Source of the DNA: Chondrosia reniformis
Lineage: Eukaryota > Porifera > Demospongiae > Chondrillida > Chondrillidae
Length of the DNA: 64,000 bases
Assembly: GCA_947172415.1 (NCBI GenBank)
Contig: OX359189.1
Span: forward strand, 9,252,501 to 9,316,500
Reading direction: 5' to 3'
The notes under the pieces were generated by a model that did not search any database, was not told where the DNA came from, and was given only the letters and a program-made list of their open reading frames with translations. The position numbers and the translations under genes were made by a program. This document shows, one piece after another, positions 46,746-58,668 of the stretch (within the stretch, counting starts at the first letter, position 1; every line of letters begins with the position of its first letter).

Positions 46746-48064
46746 ATGGCTGACCAGTGTTGCATAGTGATCCTATATTTTCTTTCAATACTTAAAGGTA
46801 TAGCAATAATTTATTTAAAGAGTGTATCTACATACATTTACACTCATATACATATACGTATGTTTGTAATTGCCTTTTGTATTAGTTGTATACCTCTTAC
46901 TAGTTGTAGAAGCTACTGTTACACTCACTGCTTCATCAAGTCCTCCTTGTTTTGGTCAAACCTACAAGTTAACATGTACACATGCTGTACTTGATGCTGA
47001 TACTAATGTTAGATGGGAGAGAAATGGAACTGGATTTAATCCTCAGTCTACTCCTAATCATGGTTTGAATGTTGATCCTACTCCAACTAGCTACTACTAC
47101 TCTGACTATCACTGTGACCAGAGAAGAGTTGGAGAATAAATTCTACACTTACAGATGTCTCACTGTTAACACAAGTACTGACACTGTTGTAAGAAACTAC
47201 AGTAATATGAAGTTACTGTAGATCCACCTGGTTAGTCAGTTTTAGTGTACATTATGACAGTTTAATAGAGCTATACCTGGAATTGTATGTACAAGAAGGT
47301 GCATGTACGTAAGTTATTGATTTATTATGTAGCCAGACAGTAGTCATACATTCATCCAAACTGCAAGCTATGGGTGATTTGTACTATATTATCTACATCT
47401 TAATGTGCAGCTGAGTTATTATGTGACCTTTGTCAAATATGTAAATGATATTCATTGTGTTGTACCAATTGCAAGTTATGCATTCTTCCTGTGTGTACGT
47501 AGATAAACACAAATCTGCTGACTATGAATGCTCTTTATAATAATCTATAAGCTATGCATGACTTATAAGATTTTCAGGTGTGGCAGTGTACACTAAATGG
47601 GAAAAACATTGGAATAATAATAAGGCATATGATGCAATTAAAGCTGCTGTCAATGAGATGAACGTATTCAATATGTCAGACATCCCATTGACGGCAAAAG
47701 CCTTGAAGTTCATATAGTGTTGGTACTTCTGCAGCTATAGCAAGTGACTGTGTGTCATGGATAAGTGCTTTTGGAGTAGTAACTTCTCTTTTGATAATCC
47801 CTGTGTTGTAGCTGTTTGTATGTACAAGAAGGTTCATATCAGTCGTAAGAATGAGAAGTATACATCTCAGGAAGGTAATGAGACAGAGAATATATATACA
47901 GTACACAACCTGGATATAAGTATATATAGGTTCCCCTCTCTCTTATTATGTGCAAATTAGTGACTAATGAAGGTGCAATTAAAGGGGGAATGGAGAGGAA
48001 TCCTGCTTATATACCTATTGAGATGAGTCAGATTGAAGATAAACCAACTTATGTGAACTTGTGA
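46746..48064 (+). pseudogene. Receptor D: broken Ig receptor
   Basis: The signal exon 46746-46797 is intact and nearly identical to that of receptor H. The Ig exon (46904-47230) carries small indels that put it out of frame after about 75 codons. No Fn3 exon follows. The transmembrane exon (about 47727-47874) lacks the part encoding the middle of the helix, and the tail exon 47973-48064 is intact (ERNPAYIPIEM ... TYVNL). An unrelated 46-codon open fragment sits at 47580-47717. Together these show decay from a receptor like F. Local splicing could still produce a short product, but none that would span the membrane as its relatives do. Confidence 0.75.
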
Positions 48065-48250
48065 TAATGTATTATGTATACTGTAACAGTCACTCTTGTT
48101 CACTTCACATAAAGTGATTACAAATGTGTTCTTCTACAAAATTTGTTATGAAAATTCACTGAAAACTAATGAGAATGAGAATGAGAATGAGAATAAGAAT
48201 AAGAATGAGAATGTGAATGTGAGTGATTACAATTGTCATACATATATTAT

Positions 48251-48614
48251 AAATAAAAACATTCAAAAATGAAGTTAAAAGTAGGGATGGCACTATAACA
48301 GTGATTGGCACATCTAGAAAAAGTAACGAAACAAGAAAGTGATCATATGGTAAGGCTAACATTGCAGAAGTGGCATACTGAAACTTAACTATACACATCA
48401 CTTCTATGTTTGGGCGCATCATGGATATACTAGAAGTAGGGATCGATGCGCCCAAACATAGAAGTGATGTGTATAGTTAAGTTTCAGTATGCCACTTCTG
48501 CAATGTTAGCCTTACCATATGATCACTTTCTTGTTTCGTTACTTTTTCTAGATGTGCCAATCACTGTTATAGTGCCATCCCTACTTTTAACTTCATTTTT
48601 GAATGTTTTTATTT
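48251..48614. mobile_element. Perfect-looking 170-bp inverted repeat (hairpin element)
   Basis: Arms 48251-48420 and 48445-48614 are each 170 bp and appear to be exact reverse complements around a 24-bp loop. Both contain tagggatggca, also present in the hairpins at 61224-61462 and 62101-62339, suggesting a shared family. Confidence 0.85.
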
Positions 48615-48964
48615 AACTTGTATTGCTCCTTTTTTCTTGTTAATATTTGTTTTGAAAGTTTTCTTGGCGAAAACTCGAAATAAAGTAGCAGAATAGACGA
48701 TATAATAGAGAGCTCTAAATTAAAAAATGGCGTCCGAAAAGATTATATATGCAGTAACATTACCTTCTGGAAATGCATACTTCTCATTCATATATACACT
48801 CTCATGATCAATCTATTTCACTTGCTTGTATTATGGAGACATTAATTGTTTCATTTTGTTTTCCATTTGAATCAGTTGCTAATGAAAATGAAAGTGTACG
48901 TGTATACATACATGTACGTATCTATATATATCACTTCTTAATTTCATATATGTATTATATGAAA

Positions 48965-51016
48965 TCACAAGTTAATATAAATTGGTTTATTTTCAATTTG
49001 ATTCATCTCAATAGGTACATATGCAGGATTCGTCTCCATATCTTCATTTTTATTAATAGTACTTTCATTTCCACTGGATGGCACTACACAACGATGAACC
49101 ATGATATAAGATTAATATACAATAAATTGCAATTGGAAGACATATATATTATAGAAACTGATTCATAGATATAAGTGCATATATGCAAACTGTATAATGC
49201 CTTACGTTTCAATGTTTTCACATTGGAAGATGTTTCACTGGAAATAGTTCTCTTGCAAAGAACTACAACACATGTAGCTATGAATATGCTCCAACTGATT
49301 ATCAATAGTGAAGCTAACACACCAGCTACCACTATCCAAGATTCTGTGGCACATGTACAATCTAATACCAGAAGTATATTAATTGACATTCCAAGAATAT
49401 ATATTACAGTAGCAAATGCATAATTATTTTACATGTGACTGAGACTTACTCATTTTCATAGTTGATACAAAGCTATGTACAATTTCACTTGGAATATTTG
49501 GATTTTCTCTACAATAAGCTCCAACTCCAATCTCATAAGATGTACCAGGAGTAAGACCTTCAATAGTGTAGGATGTTTCAGTAGTGGCTGTATTCCTCAA
49601 ACTAGATCCATCTCCACTCTGCTGCCATGTTACCTCATACATGAAGGAACAGTTCTCAAAACACTCATCACTGTGGGACCACATCAGGGAGATACTTGTA
49701 TCAGAAGGGATGAATGTAAGTGAGGTTGGAGGAAGGGGAGAACCTGGATTGTATAATTAAGAAAGTGTAACACTATTCTAGAGATTATCCACCGCATTCT
49801 TTACCTCTAACTCTCACAGTCACAGGTTCACTCTCATCCATACTACCATCAGCATACACAACAGCACAAGAGTAGTTAGCCTCTCTATTGTACATACTGC
49901 CAACATTCCAAATCACCCTCAGAATACTTGACATAAGAGTCTCTTCAATGACACAACTACCATCACATTCATCAATCCTCATACCATCCTTCATCCACAC
50001 TATACTGTATGATCCTTCAGGGAATTCCCCTCCAATACAACATTTTACTTCTGTACATGACATTTCCTGATTTACTACAATTCTCAATATATCTGTAAAT
50101 TATTCAAATAAGCACAAGAGCTATATATATAGACAATCATACACTGCAAATGAGGTACAAACCCAACGTTGTAATCTCCACTTCCACTGTATCACTGATA
50201 ATATCCGGATACTGTACACTCTGTGCTGTGATCATAAAGATATAACTTGTATTTGGTGTTAATGACTCTACTGTAATGGTCATGTTAGTAGTTGTATATG
50301 ATGTACACTGAGATGGATCAGGTGCTCCATTGACAAGAAGACAGTGAGTGATGTAGAAGAAGATATCTTTGTAGCAAGCTGATTTGTCATAACTCCAAGA
50401 TATAGAAACAGACTTGCTTCTTAACAGAATATGAGAGTTGAAAGGATTACTAAGAGTATCTGTGAATAATTATATCAGTGATGTACATTAATTTATGTGA
50501 TAAGTCAATTAGATGTAGCTAGAATATGTTACAACACATTCTCACCTAATGTATCCACAGTGATATTATTGCTCCTCATAGTTTGAGGATTTGCTGCACT
50601 GTCAAGTCTAATAACATGACACATGTAGTATGTTCCTGGTTCATGTACTCCTTTAGTGATATTGATCTGTAGTCCAGTGACAGTAGAGTTGATAGGAACA
50701 TTCTGTTCAGTAGTACCATCAGGTATAAGTACTGTTCCATATCTACTCCAGAACACAGTATGTAAGTATCCTCTATTCCCATCCAGTACAGGATGTATAC
50801 AGTTTATCTGATAAGTCTCTCCATAACACACTTCATCAGGTAGACCAGTCAGAGTGATTTCCGCTGAGTTTGCTAATGAAATGAACATTACTAAAACAAG
50901 ATGTATCCTGTTTGTATACCAAATTTCTGTTATTGTCATGTCATACCTTCGAAATCCAACTTAAAGCAGACAACAAATAGAAATTGCGATAAAAGACTAA
51001 ACGCACTATTAGTCAT
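48965..51016 (-). CDS. Receptor E: Ig-Fn3-Ig-Fn3 transmembrane receptor, inverted
   Basis: Minus-strand exons 51016-50947, 50872-50546, 50459-50163, 50092-49805, 49743-49450, 49361-49206 and 49083-48965 give 516 residues. Signal segment (QFLFVVCF), Ig domain (YQINCIHPVLDG ... YYMCHVIR), Fn3 (SVSISWSYDKSACY), Ig (VWMKDGMRI, NYSCAVVYADGS), Fn3 (SLMWSHSDECFENC), transmembrane helix (VVAGVLASLLIISWSIFIAT) and a tail with NPAYVPIEM and IYINL. Domain order, exon phases (all phase 1) and length match receptor A, although the first half has diverged. It is the only intact receptor on the minus strand. Its start lies 253 bp from the start of receptor F, so the two may share a promoter region. Confidence 0.82.
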
Positions 51017-51269
51017 GATGCTCAGTAGGTATATATACTGCTAAACAGAGTTCAGTTCACAGTCTAGATTTATAGTCCCATCTTACAGACGGTAGTTCTA
51101 GGGAGAGCCCCCAATCTGCTATAATGCCGCGGGGATCAGGTGATCAGTCGCTAAAGGAAAATGAATCTAATTAGTATAAGTATTCAACACTCTGTTTATG
51201 TAAACGCTTTCGTCGATCATTGTGTTTACTTTATTTATTAATCACATTATTATAATATGCTATTACAAG
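51017..51269. promoter_or_regulatory. Divergent spacer between receptors E and F
   Basis: The 253 bp lie between two start codons on opposite strands and so should contain both promoters. No individual element is identified. Confidence 0.4.
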
Positions 51270-53900
51270 ATGGATTCTGATCAACACGTTTCAGTGACGC
51301 TATTCGTTCTACCTTTAATATTACAAGGTACGTAATAATTTAGACTGTGCATGTAACTAGCCGCTTTTTACTTTAAAGGTTTAGCATTTTTAACGATATC
51401 ATTTTATGATCTCCTACACTTTTGTATATACCGAAATAGCAATGCATATTTACTATGCACATATAGAGGAGTGATCTCTTTATACTATGTTAATCAGTAC
51501 TAGTGGTAGATTTAGGGGTCGATGGTGAAATACCACTAGAGTTGAGTTTGTATTAACCAACCTTCCAACTATATAAACTAGCCAAACCCTTCTCTGTCGC
51601 ATTCTTATACTTTTGTACCCCTTATAGATTTGTATATAGACTTGTAGACCTGCTCTAATAAGTGCATGTATTATACACTTGAATTCTCCCTAATAATTGT
51701 CTCTAATATGGCTATTCTTTTACATTATTACAATTAGTTGTAGAAGCTACTGTTACACTCACTGCTCCATCAAGTCCTCCTTGTTTTGGTCAACTCTACA
51801 AGTTAACATGTACACATCCTGTACTTGATGCTGATACTAATGTTAGATGGGAGAGAAATGGAACTGGATTTAATCCTCAGTTAACTCCTAATCATGATGG
51901 AGATTATCCTACTCCAACTACTACTACTCTGACTATCAATGTGACCAGAGAAGAGTTTGAGAATAAAGTCTACACTTACAGATGTTTCACATTTGATGTC
52001 ACTCGTGGTACATCTGATCCAAATAGAGTCATCAGTAATGAAGTTACTGTAGATCCACCTGGTGAGTCAGTTTTAGTGTACATTATGACAGTTCAATAGA
52101 GCTATATCTAGATTGATTCTTTTAGTCATTAATGTATGTAATATTTCTAAGATGGACGAATTTTATTAACAAAAACACTCTATTCTCTAAGACCTGCCTA
52201 TGACTAGACACTCATGCATATCTGGCCTATATAAAGTATGTACAAACAGCTGGGCATATGCATGTATACATTAAATACAGGTACATATATTTGGTTAAAT
52301 ATATTACGTGAGCATACAGTGTTTACCTGCTACCACTCTAGCAATTGGTTTTAGATTACTCATTTATCATAGTATGTATTGCACTACCTCTTCAGATGTT
52401 CCTCTACCACCAGTTAATATTGGATATATGAGAACATCCAATTCCATCTCAATTGACTGGCAACCAGAATACAAAGATGTGTGCATTTATTGTTTTATTG
52501 TCGTGTCATATGAGGTAGAAGTACTACAAGATGGCCGCCCCACTGTATGGACTAATGATACTAGTATTACCATTGAAGAACTGGTTCCTAATACAACAAT
52601 CGCTATAGTTATCAGAGTTGTTAGTGGAACAGTGAAGAGCAGATCAGTTCAAGTGATGGTTACTACATTAAGTGAGTATTTGTTACAATGTACTACTATT
52701 TATTGTAAACATCAAATTCACACTGTCTTCGATTCAAAATGTATTTGGTACTGTAACAATGTACTACTATTTATTTGTAGTTATAAACCTTGCAAGTATT
52801 CAAGTATTCAAGTATTCAAGTATTCAAGTATCTTATTTTAACTGGTGAGACCTTTAGCCAATGGCTATTATTCTAGTGTACCCCTTTAGAGGTGCAATTA
52901 CAATATAACTTCATTTATACAGTGGAATCTTACACTGTCTTCAATTCAAAGTGAAAAAAGACAATTTTATCTAACCTTTCACTATTGTAGTACAAAAAGT
53001 ATATTACCCTATAGGGACATGTGTTCTATAAATATTAACTTCCTAACAGAGAATACAATCGTAACAGCTAGTTCATTAGAGAACTGTCAAGTCACTTTGA
53101 CATGCACACATCATGACAGAAATGATGTAGCCTTCAATCCAAAATCAACTTTTTGGAGGAAGAACAACGGTAGCTTTGTAGAGTACTCTGAAGGAGTAGT
53201 TAAGAGTGGAAATGAAGAGACAGTTCTGTACATCACTGCTGAATATGGGGACATGTTCACTTGTGCACTGAAACTACAAAATGGAGGAATGGAGGAAAGT
53301 AACACAATCACAGTTCAAAGACCTGATGAACCTCCTCAATGTGAGATTGATACTTTATATAGGATCGAGTGAAATTACTTACACACATATACATATGTAC
53401 ACCTTATGTACGTATAAAATATTATATTATGCATTCTCATTATCTCATTTTGTATATATATATAACACTATATGAAGGCTTTTGCTGTCAATGGGATGTC
53501 TGACATATTGAATACATCTCATTAACAGGTACTTCTGCAGCTGTAGCAAGTGACTGTGTGTCATGGATAAGTGCTTTTGGAGTAGTAACTTCTCTTTTGA
53601 TAATCAGTTGGAGCATATTCATAGCTACCTGTGTTGTAGCTGTTTGTATGTACAAGAAGGTTCATATCAGTCGTAAGAATGAGAAGTATACATCTCAGGA
53701 AGGTAATGAGACAGAGAAAATATATATACGGTACACAACCTGGATATAAGTATATATAGGTTCCCCCTCTATCTCTCTTATATATATGCAAATCAGTTAC
53801 TAATGAAGGTGCAATTAAAGGGGGAATGGAGAGGAATCCTGCTTATATACCTATTGAGATGAGTCAGATTGAAGATAAACCAACTTATGTGAACTTATAA
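51270..53900 (+). CDS. Receptor F: Ig-Fn3-Ig transmembrane receptor
   Basis: Exons 51270-51327, 51738-52061, 52396-52671, 53050-53340, 53529-53702 and 53809-53900 give 404 residues. Signal peptide (VTLFVLPLILQ), Ig (YKLTCTHPVLDADTNVRWER), Fn3 (SISIDWQPEYKD, TIEELVPNTTI), Ig (QVTLTCTHHDRND, DMFTCALKLQNGG), transmembrane helix (ISAFGVVTSLLIISWSIFIA), then MYKKVHISRKNEKY and a tail with ERNPAYIPIEM and TYVNL. It lacks the second Fn3 domain of A and E. All introns are phase 1. The last acceptor is AATGAAG, where the orphan copy at 57950 has AATGTAG. An inverted fragment of a piece found in pseudogene D lies just before the transmembrane exon. Confidence 0.82.
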
Positions 53901-54136
53901 AGTGACCATTTTGAATTTACATGATACCTTTTATGTATGATATGTACACATACTAAGACACAATTCAAATTTATTCATGTACAGCTATTAGAGTAAGATT
54001 TGCATATAAGGTAGAGGTATTACCATGTAAGCCCATTCAATCATTATAAGTAGCAAGTTGCAAGTACATGGTGTGTTTTTATTTAAGTATGTGTTGGAGG
54101 AAAACACTTGTAAAAGTTTGCTTTCAGTTCTAGTTG
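53901..54136. other. Spacer between receptor F and the glycine-rich exon
   Basis: No feature is recognised. Confidence 0.5.
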
Positions 54137-54291
54137 TTATGCCACTCCCCTGGTTAATCCACCGATAACACCACTAACTACACCTCCAATAACAGTTCCA
54201 AAATCTGGAACAACAGAACCAATAACGGCACCTGTTATAGCTGCACCAACAACTCCAGTTGCACCCCCTACTCCTCCTCCAATTGCAACTC
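54137..54291 (-). CDS. Glycine-zipper exon, probable fragment
   Basis: After an acceptor at 54292 the minus strand encodes about 51 residues with a regular small-residue pattern (AIGGGVGGATGVVGAAITG, then GTVIGGVVSGVIGGLTRG) and a stop. It matches the start of exon 2 of the gene at 58669-59293 but ends early, before that protein's basic C-terminal part. No matching first exon is found upstream. It may be a shortened paralogue whose first exon I cannot see, or a relic. Glycine-zipper helices pack in membranes; no function can be claimed. Confidence 0.5.
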
Positions 54292-57200
54292 CTATAAAAT
54301 GCATTCAATACATGACATACAGGTGTATATGACACATAACATATAATTAACTTATTCAGCTGTGTCACTAGACCCTCCCCCATATAACTATGCTTGTTAT
54401 GCAAGAATAAACTGAATGCTTATTGATGCATTTGTTATAGCTATATAGTATAGGTTCAAATTTATTATGTTCACCATACATATGTACTTGCCATGCCATG
54501 CTTTAAATGCATTATTTTAAAAGGAAAAAAAGAAAAACGTCATCTTTTACAGAACATCGTAGTCATACCTCATGATTATCTTTTTTTCTTTTTCCTAACA
54601 TTCTCCTTATGCATGTTTGTTATGCAAGAATTTACAAGAGTATACTGAATGCTTATGGATGGATATAATGTATTGTTAGTATTTTCTAATTTTATTAGCT
54701 ACTATCATCAATTAGGATTGTATATAGTCTATAACCAAAGATCATTTTTACAATATGTACTTACAAATGGTAACTAGAAAAATGTTCAAATAGTAAAATG
54801 TTATATTCGAATTTATTATACACTTCTTATTACTATCACCAATTGGGATTATAAATATAATCAATGATCATTTCAGCAATATATATACATATATACTTCA
54901 AATTAAGAAGAAAAATGTTCAAACAGTAAATATAGTTTTTGTCAGTTCTTCACGGTTGTAAGCAGCTTGTTTTTCTTCTTCCTTTGAGTGGTTTTGAATT
55001 GTTTGCTGTACTTCGTTTTGCATCACTTTACTGAGTGTAAAGTGATCCCAGGGCACACCACGTGGAGGTAGAAGTACTTTGTGCCCCAAAAGGCCTCCGG
55101 TTTCTCAACTCTGTTTGACACTTCCACTACTTGCGTCGTAAGAGAAGCTGCTCGGGAACGGTCCGGCGTACCTGACCGACCTGTGACCAGTTACTAGTCC
55201 TGCTCTGCCTCACGCTACGGACAGAACAAGCCCGACCCTGGCGGACCACAAACTCCCACCAATGAGAATCATCATGTGCACACAACGCAGCTTGAGAGTA
55301 CTGTACACAGACTTTAGCTCATTGGGATCGGCCAGGCGCTTTAGAGTAGGGACCCATCAGTTCACTGAACTGCAAGAGAAGAATTGAAAATACATAATAT
55401 AAAATACAAAGAAATACTGCTTTGAATACAAAATACAAATTCCTTCCAAACCAACCTGAAGCTGCAGCCTACAACAGGGGTTCCTGACCGACTACGTAGT
55501 GGCACTGGACCACACCAACCTCCAGGTACGGGTCGTATAGCAAGAATCCCGCAAGTGCCAATTTAACACACAAGCAGGATTAATAGTGAGATACATCTCC
55601 AGGCACTAACCCATGATAGAGAGACCACCCCACTATACGAACACCGATGACCCTTCGGATAGGCATGTACCATTGCTCGTACTCCAAGAATGGTTGGCGC
55701 ATCGATCCACACCAAAGTAGACCTCCAGAGTTGATAGCCCGGAGGCCAAAGACTGAAAATTTCCTTGCCTATTTATTAGAAATTGTCGGCGGGAAACATC
55801 GTAAACTTGGCGGAAAATCGTGGAACCTAATTGTTTTCGATGTCATGTTCGAGAACAATAGACAACATGTAGTACATGCCCCGACCTATTCAGCAATTTG
55901 TTATTTCTATTGAGTTCAAACTCGAAAACATGCATGCATGGCTATCCAGCGAAGTCATAATTGAATCATATAACAATTGCAGTGACCCCATGAATGGAAG
56001 TGCGTACACAAGCTATTAATATTTCAATCAACCTCAATTGTTCAGCAGAAATCATTTATCTTAATTAAACATATACAAGCGCATGCATATGACATGCGGT
56101 ATGTTTCATGCACGTTGAGAATCAAGGATGCAGATGTATTTGTTAAACAGAATCACAGGGTTCTTAATTATGATATCCATAAAGGTATTATTTAATGAAG
56201 AAAGTCTGAGCTTCGTGCATATCTTGATTATGTGTAAACCTTTGTGTCATTGCTCAATCAATTTGTGAATCCAAAATGGCCGTTGCTACGTGCTGAAGCC
56301 TAATTGCCTATTTTGAGGAACTTTGGTGTTGTTCGTACGCTAAACTTCACTGATCTCTCTTTAATAAAGGTATGTTTGATAATTAGCATATTCCTAATCA
56401 GCATCTTTACCTCATGTAAAAATACTAACTTGTGAGACTGGTTAAATTGTAATTTGTTACTGTAGGTAATTTATGCAAAGCAACATTTGATTACACACGT
56501 ATATGGCTTATTGTGCAGCCTATACTTTATTTGCTCCATTTGCAGAAGAATTGTCATGGAAATTAAATGTCAGTTACCTAGCAACATGTCCAATTAAGTA
56601 AGCAGAAGGACTGAGTGATGGGAGATTACTAAAGTTATTGACTTAACCCATATCCAGATTGGAAAGATAATGAAAGGAAAGTATTGGATCAAGGGAGATT
56701 TACATGCATTCAGCAGTGAGTATAACTACTGTACAGGACCTGGGTTACATTTGTCCAATGGGACTACCAGATTTAGCATCTCTACCAGTCCCTAAGTAAC
56801 TAGTAACTCCTAGCTACCATAGTTCAGTTGGGGGAGGTGTGTAGTACATGCTTATCAGGTTCTCTGTATCCTATAGATCAGTTTGCTATTTGGCTATGAA
56901 ACTGTACAATCCCTTCCAGGAAGATTATTAAAGTTTATTGGCTTTGATATTAGCCAATAGATAAATTGTGAAACTGTTCAAAATCTTTCTTGTTTCTGTA
57001 GCTACTTAGATAATCTACTTGTTTTTGGTCTTCTTGAGTATCCATGGTAACTAGATAGAGGAATACTTCATTAATACCTGATTTAGGGTCCCTTACAGCT
57101 CCTATAGCTATGGCTAGACTCATTTGGGGGAGTGGTTACAGTGTACATCTTGTTTGCTTCTTTACCTATACCTTAATTGCTAAAGGTATTATCAATGTTT

Positions 57201-57949
57201 ATATTATATAGAAACGTCTCCATAACAACCAGGTGCAGTTCCCTGGCAACCATTCAATTGGAAATAAAGTAATCAATTGTTCATGTGGCTCTCACTTGTA
57301 GAACAACTACACACATGTAAGTCAAGTGGTATCTTCATCTAGTCAGCTGATTCCAATTGAGACCAGGCAGTTTCTCCAAAGTCATTATTAATGGATATAC
57401 ATGAAGAAACAAACATAACTTGTATATGTAAAGGTGATGTATTATGTAAAATGTAAAATGTGGAAAAGTGAATGTGTGTACTTTATGTCCTTTCAACAGA
57501 ACCTAATCTGTGACTATATACTAGAGAATTATTTTGTAAATTATCCATTACATTTTTCTGTCCAACTGCTTTACTGTAACAGCACATGACAGTGGTTGAT
57601 GCAATAACATGTTTTGGCAGGATTTGTGTCTAATTGACTGACAACTTCTTTTGGGGGTTACAATGCCTTCTTGTTTCTAGTCATTTATAATAGCAGTACT
57701 CTATACTGCATAAGCGTAGCAACATTAACTAACTGTACTTTTGTACACCTTTTGTAGTTACCATTTATTAATATTAAATATAAAATAAGCATTCTGTAAC
57801 TCTATCAATAGAGATATGAAGCTATGCCTTGTTGACATTTACAAAAATCTTGTCCAAAGGGATTTTGAATGTATACTTCACCACTTGGTATTCAACATTA
57901 AATTCCCTCCTCTCTCTCTTATATGTATGCAAATTTGTTACTAATGTAG
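54292..57949. other. Gene-poor stretch with a GC-richer relic at about 54960-55900
   Basis: No complete gene is found. At 54960-55900 base composition shifts toward GC and short minus-strand frames look coding (for example KRLADPNELKSVYSTLKLRC near 55290-55370 and EYEQWYMPIRRVIG near 55640-55690), each broken by stops. This resembles a decayed retrotransposed gene or mobile element of unknown type. The remainder (55950-57940) is AT-rich with nothing recognisable. Confidence 0.4.
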
Positions 57950-58044
57950 GTGCAATTAAAGGGGAAATGGAGAGGAATCCTGCTTATGTACCTATTGAGA
58001 TGAGTCAGATTGAAGATAAACCAACTTATGTGAACTTAAAGTGA
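57950..58044 (+). pseudogene. Orphan receptor cytoplasmic-tail exon
   Basis: After a normal acceptor (AATGTAG) it encodes the shared tail (GEMERNPAYVPIEM ... TYVNLK) with one extra lysine before the stop. No receptor ectodomain or transmembrane exon lies upstream until receptor F, 4 kb away, so it is probably a leftover of a deleted receptor. Use as an alternative last exon of F is possible, since its phase is compatible. Confidence 0.65.
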
Positions 58045-58668
58045 CCACTTTGAAGTTATAATTAGTTATTTATTAGGTTAATATCCATTTAGTAGAATTG
58101 ACAAACAAAATTTTGAGCTCTATAAATATATAATATAACTTCTTTTTGAGAGGACAATATACATCACTTTAAATACAGTGAAACTCTATGCACATCATGT
58201 ATAATCTGACGAGGAACTTATTTGATCTTAAAAGACAAATTCCAACCTTAAAAAATCTTCCTTCTTAGATTTATACGTATAACTATTGCTTTGGTACCAA
58301 ATTTGTGTAATATATAAGACACAATTCAGAGGCATCATGTATATCCTAATTAGCTGTAGATAAGTGAAGATCAATGGTATGGACCACCATCTGTACTTGT
58401 GTTACATGCCAGTATCTGTGAAAATCCCTCCTTAAGGGTGTATATGTATATACTTTAACACTTATATGCATTAACAGTACATATACGTACATACATATAT
58501 AGACTAAGTGTAGTGGTGTGACTATTAATATCATCAATATCCCATGTGTATATATTCACTTGAAATTAAAAAATGACATCATATATACGTACATACACAG
58601 CAATGCTTGTATATTCCGAATCTCATTTCCAGATATAAGTTCATATAATCAATTACAGGTGGAGACTG

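Noticed and set aside
48727-48804. Short frame MASEKIIYAVTLPSGN after the 170-bp hairpin
   Set aside because: Only about 25 codons, with no convincing downstream exon; it could be the start of a decayed gene but cannot be supported.
55647-55913. 88-codon plus-strand frame
   Set aside because: Possible shadow of minus-strand relic frames in the GC-richer island; no domain or splice support.
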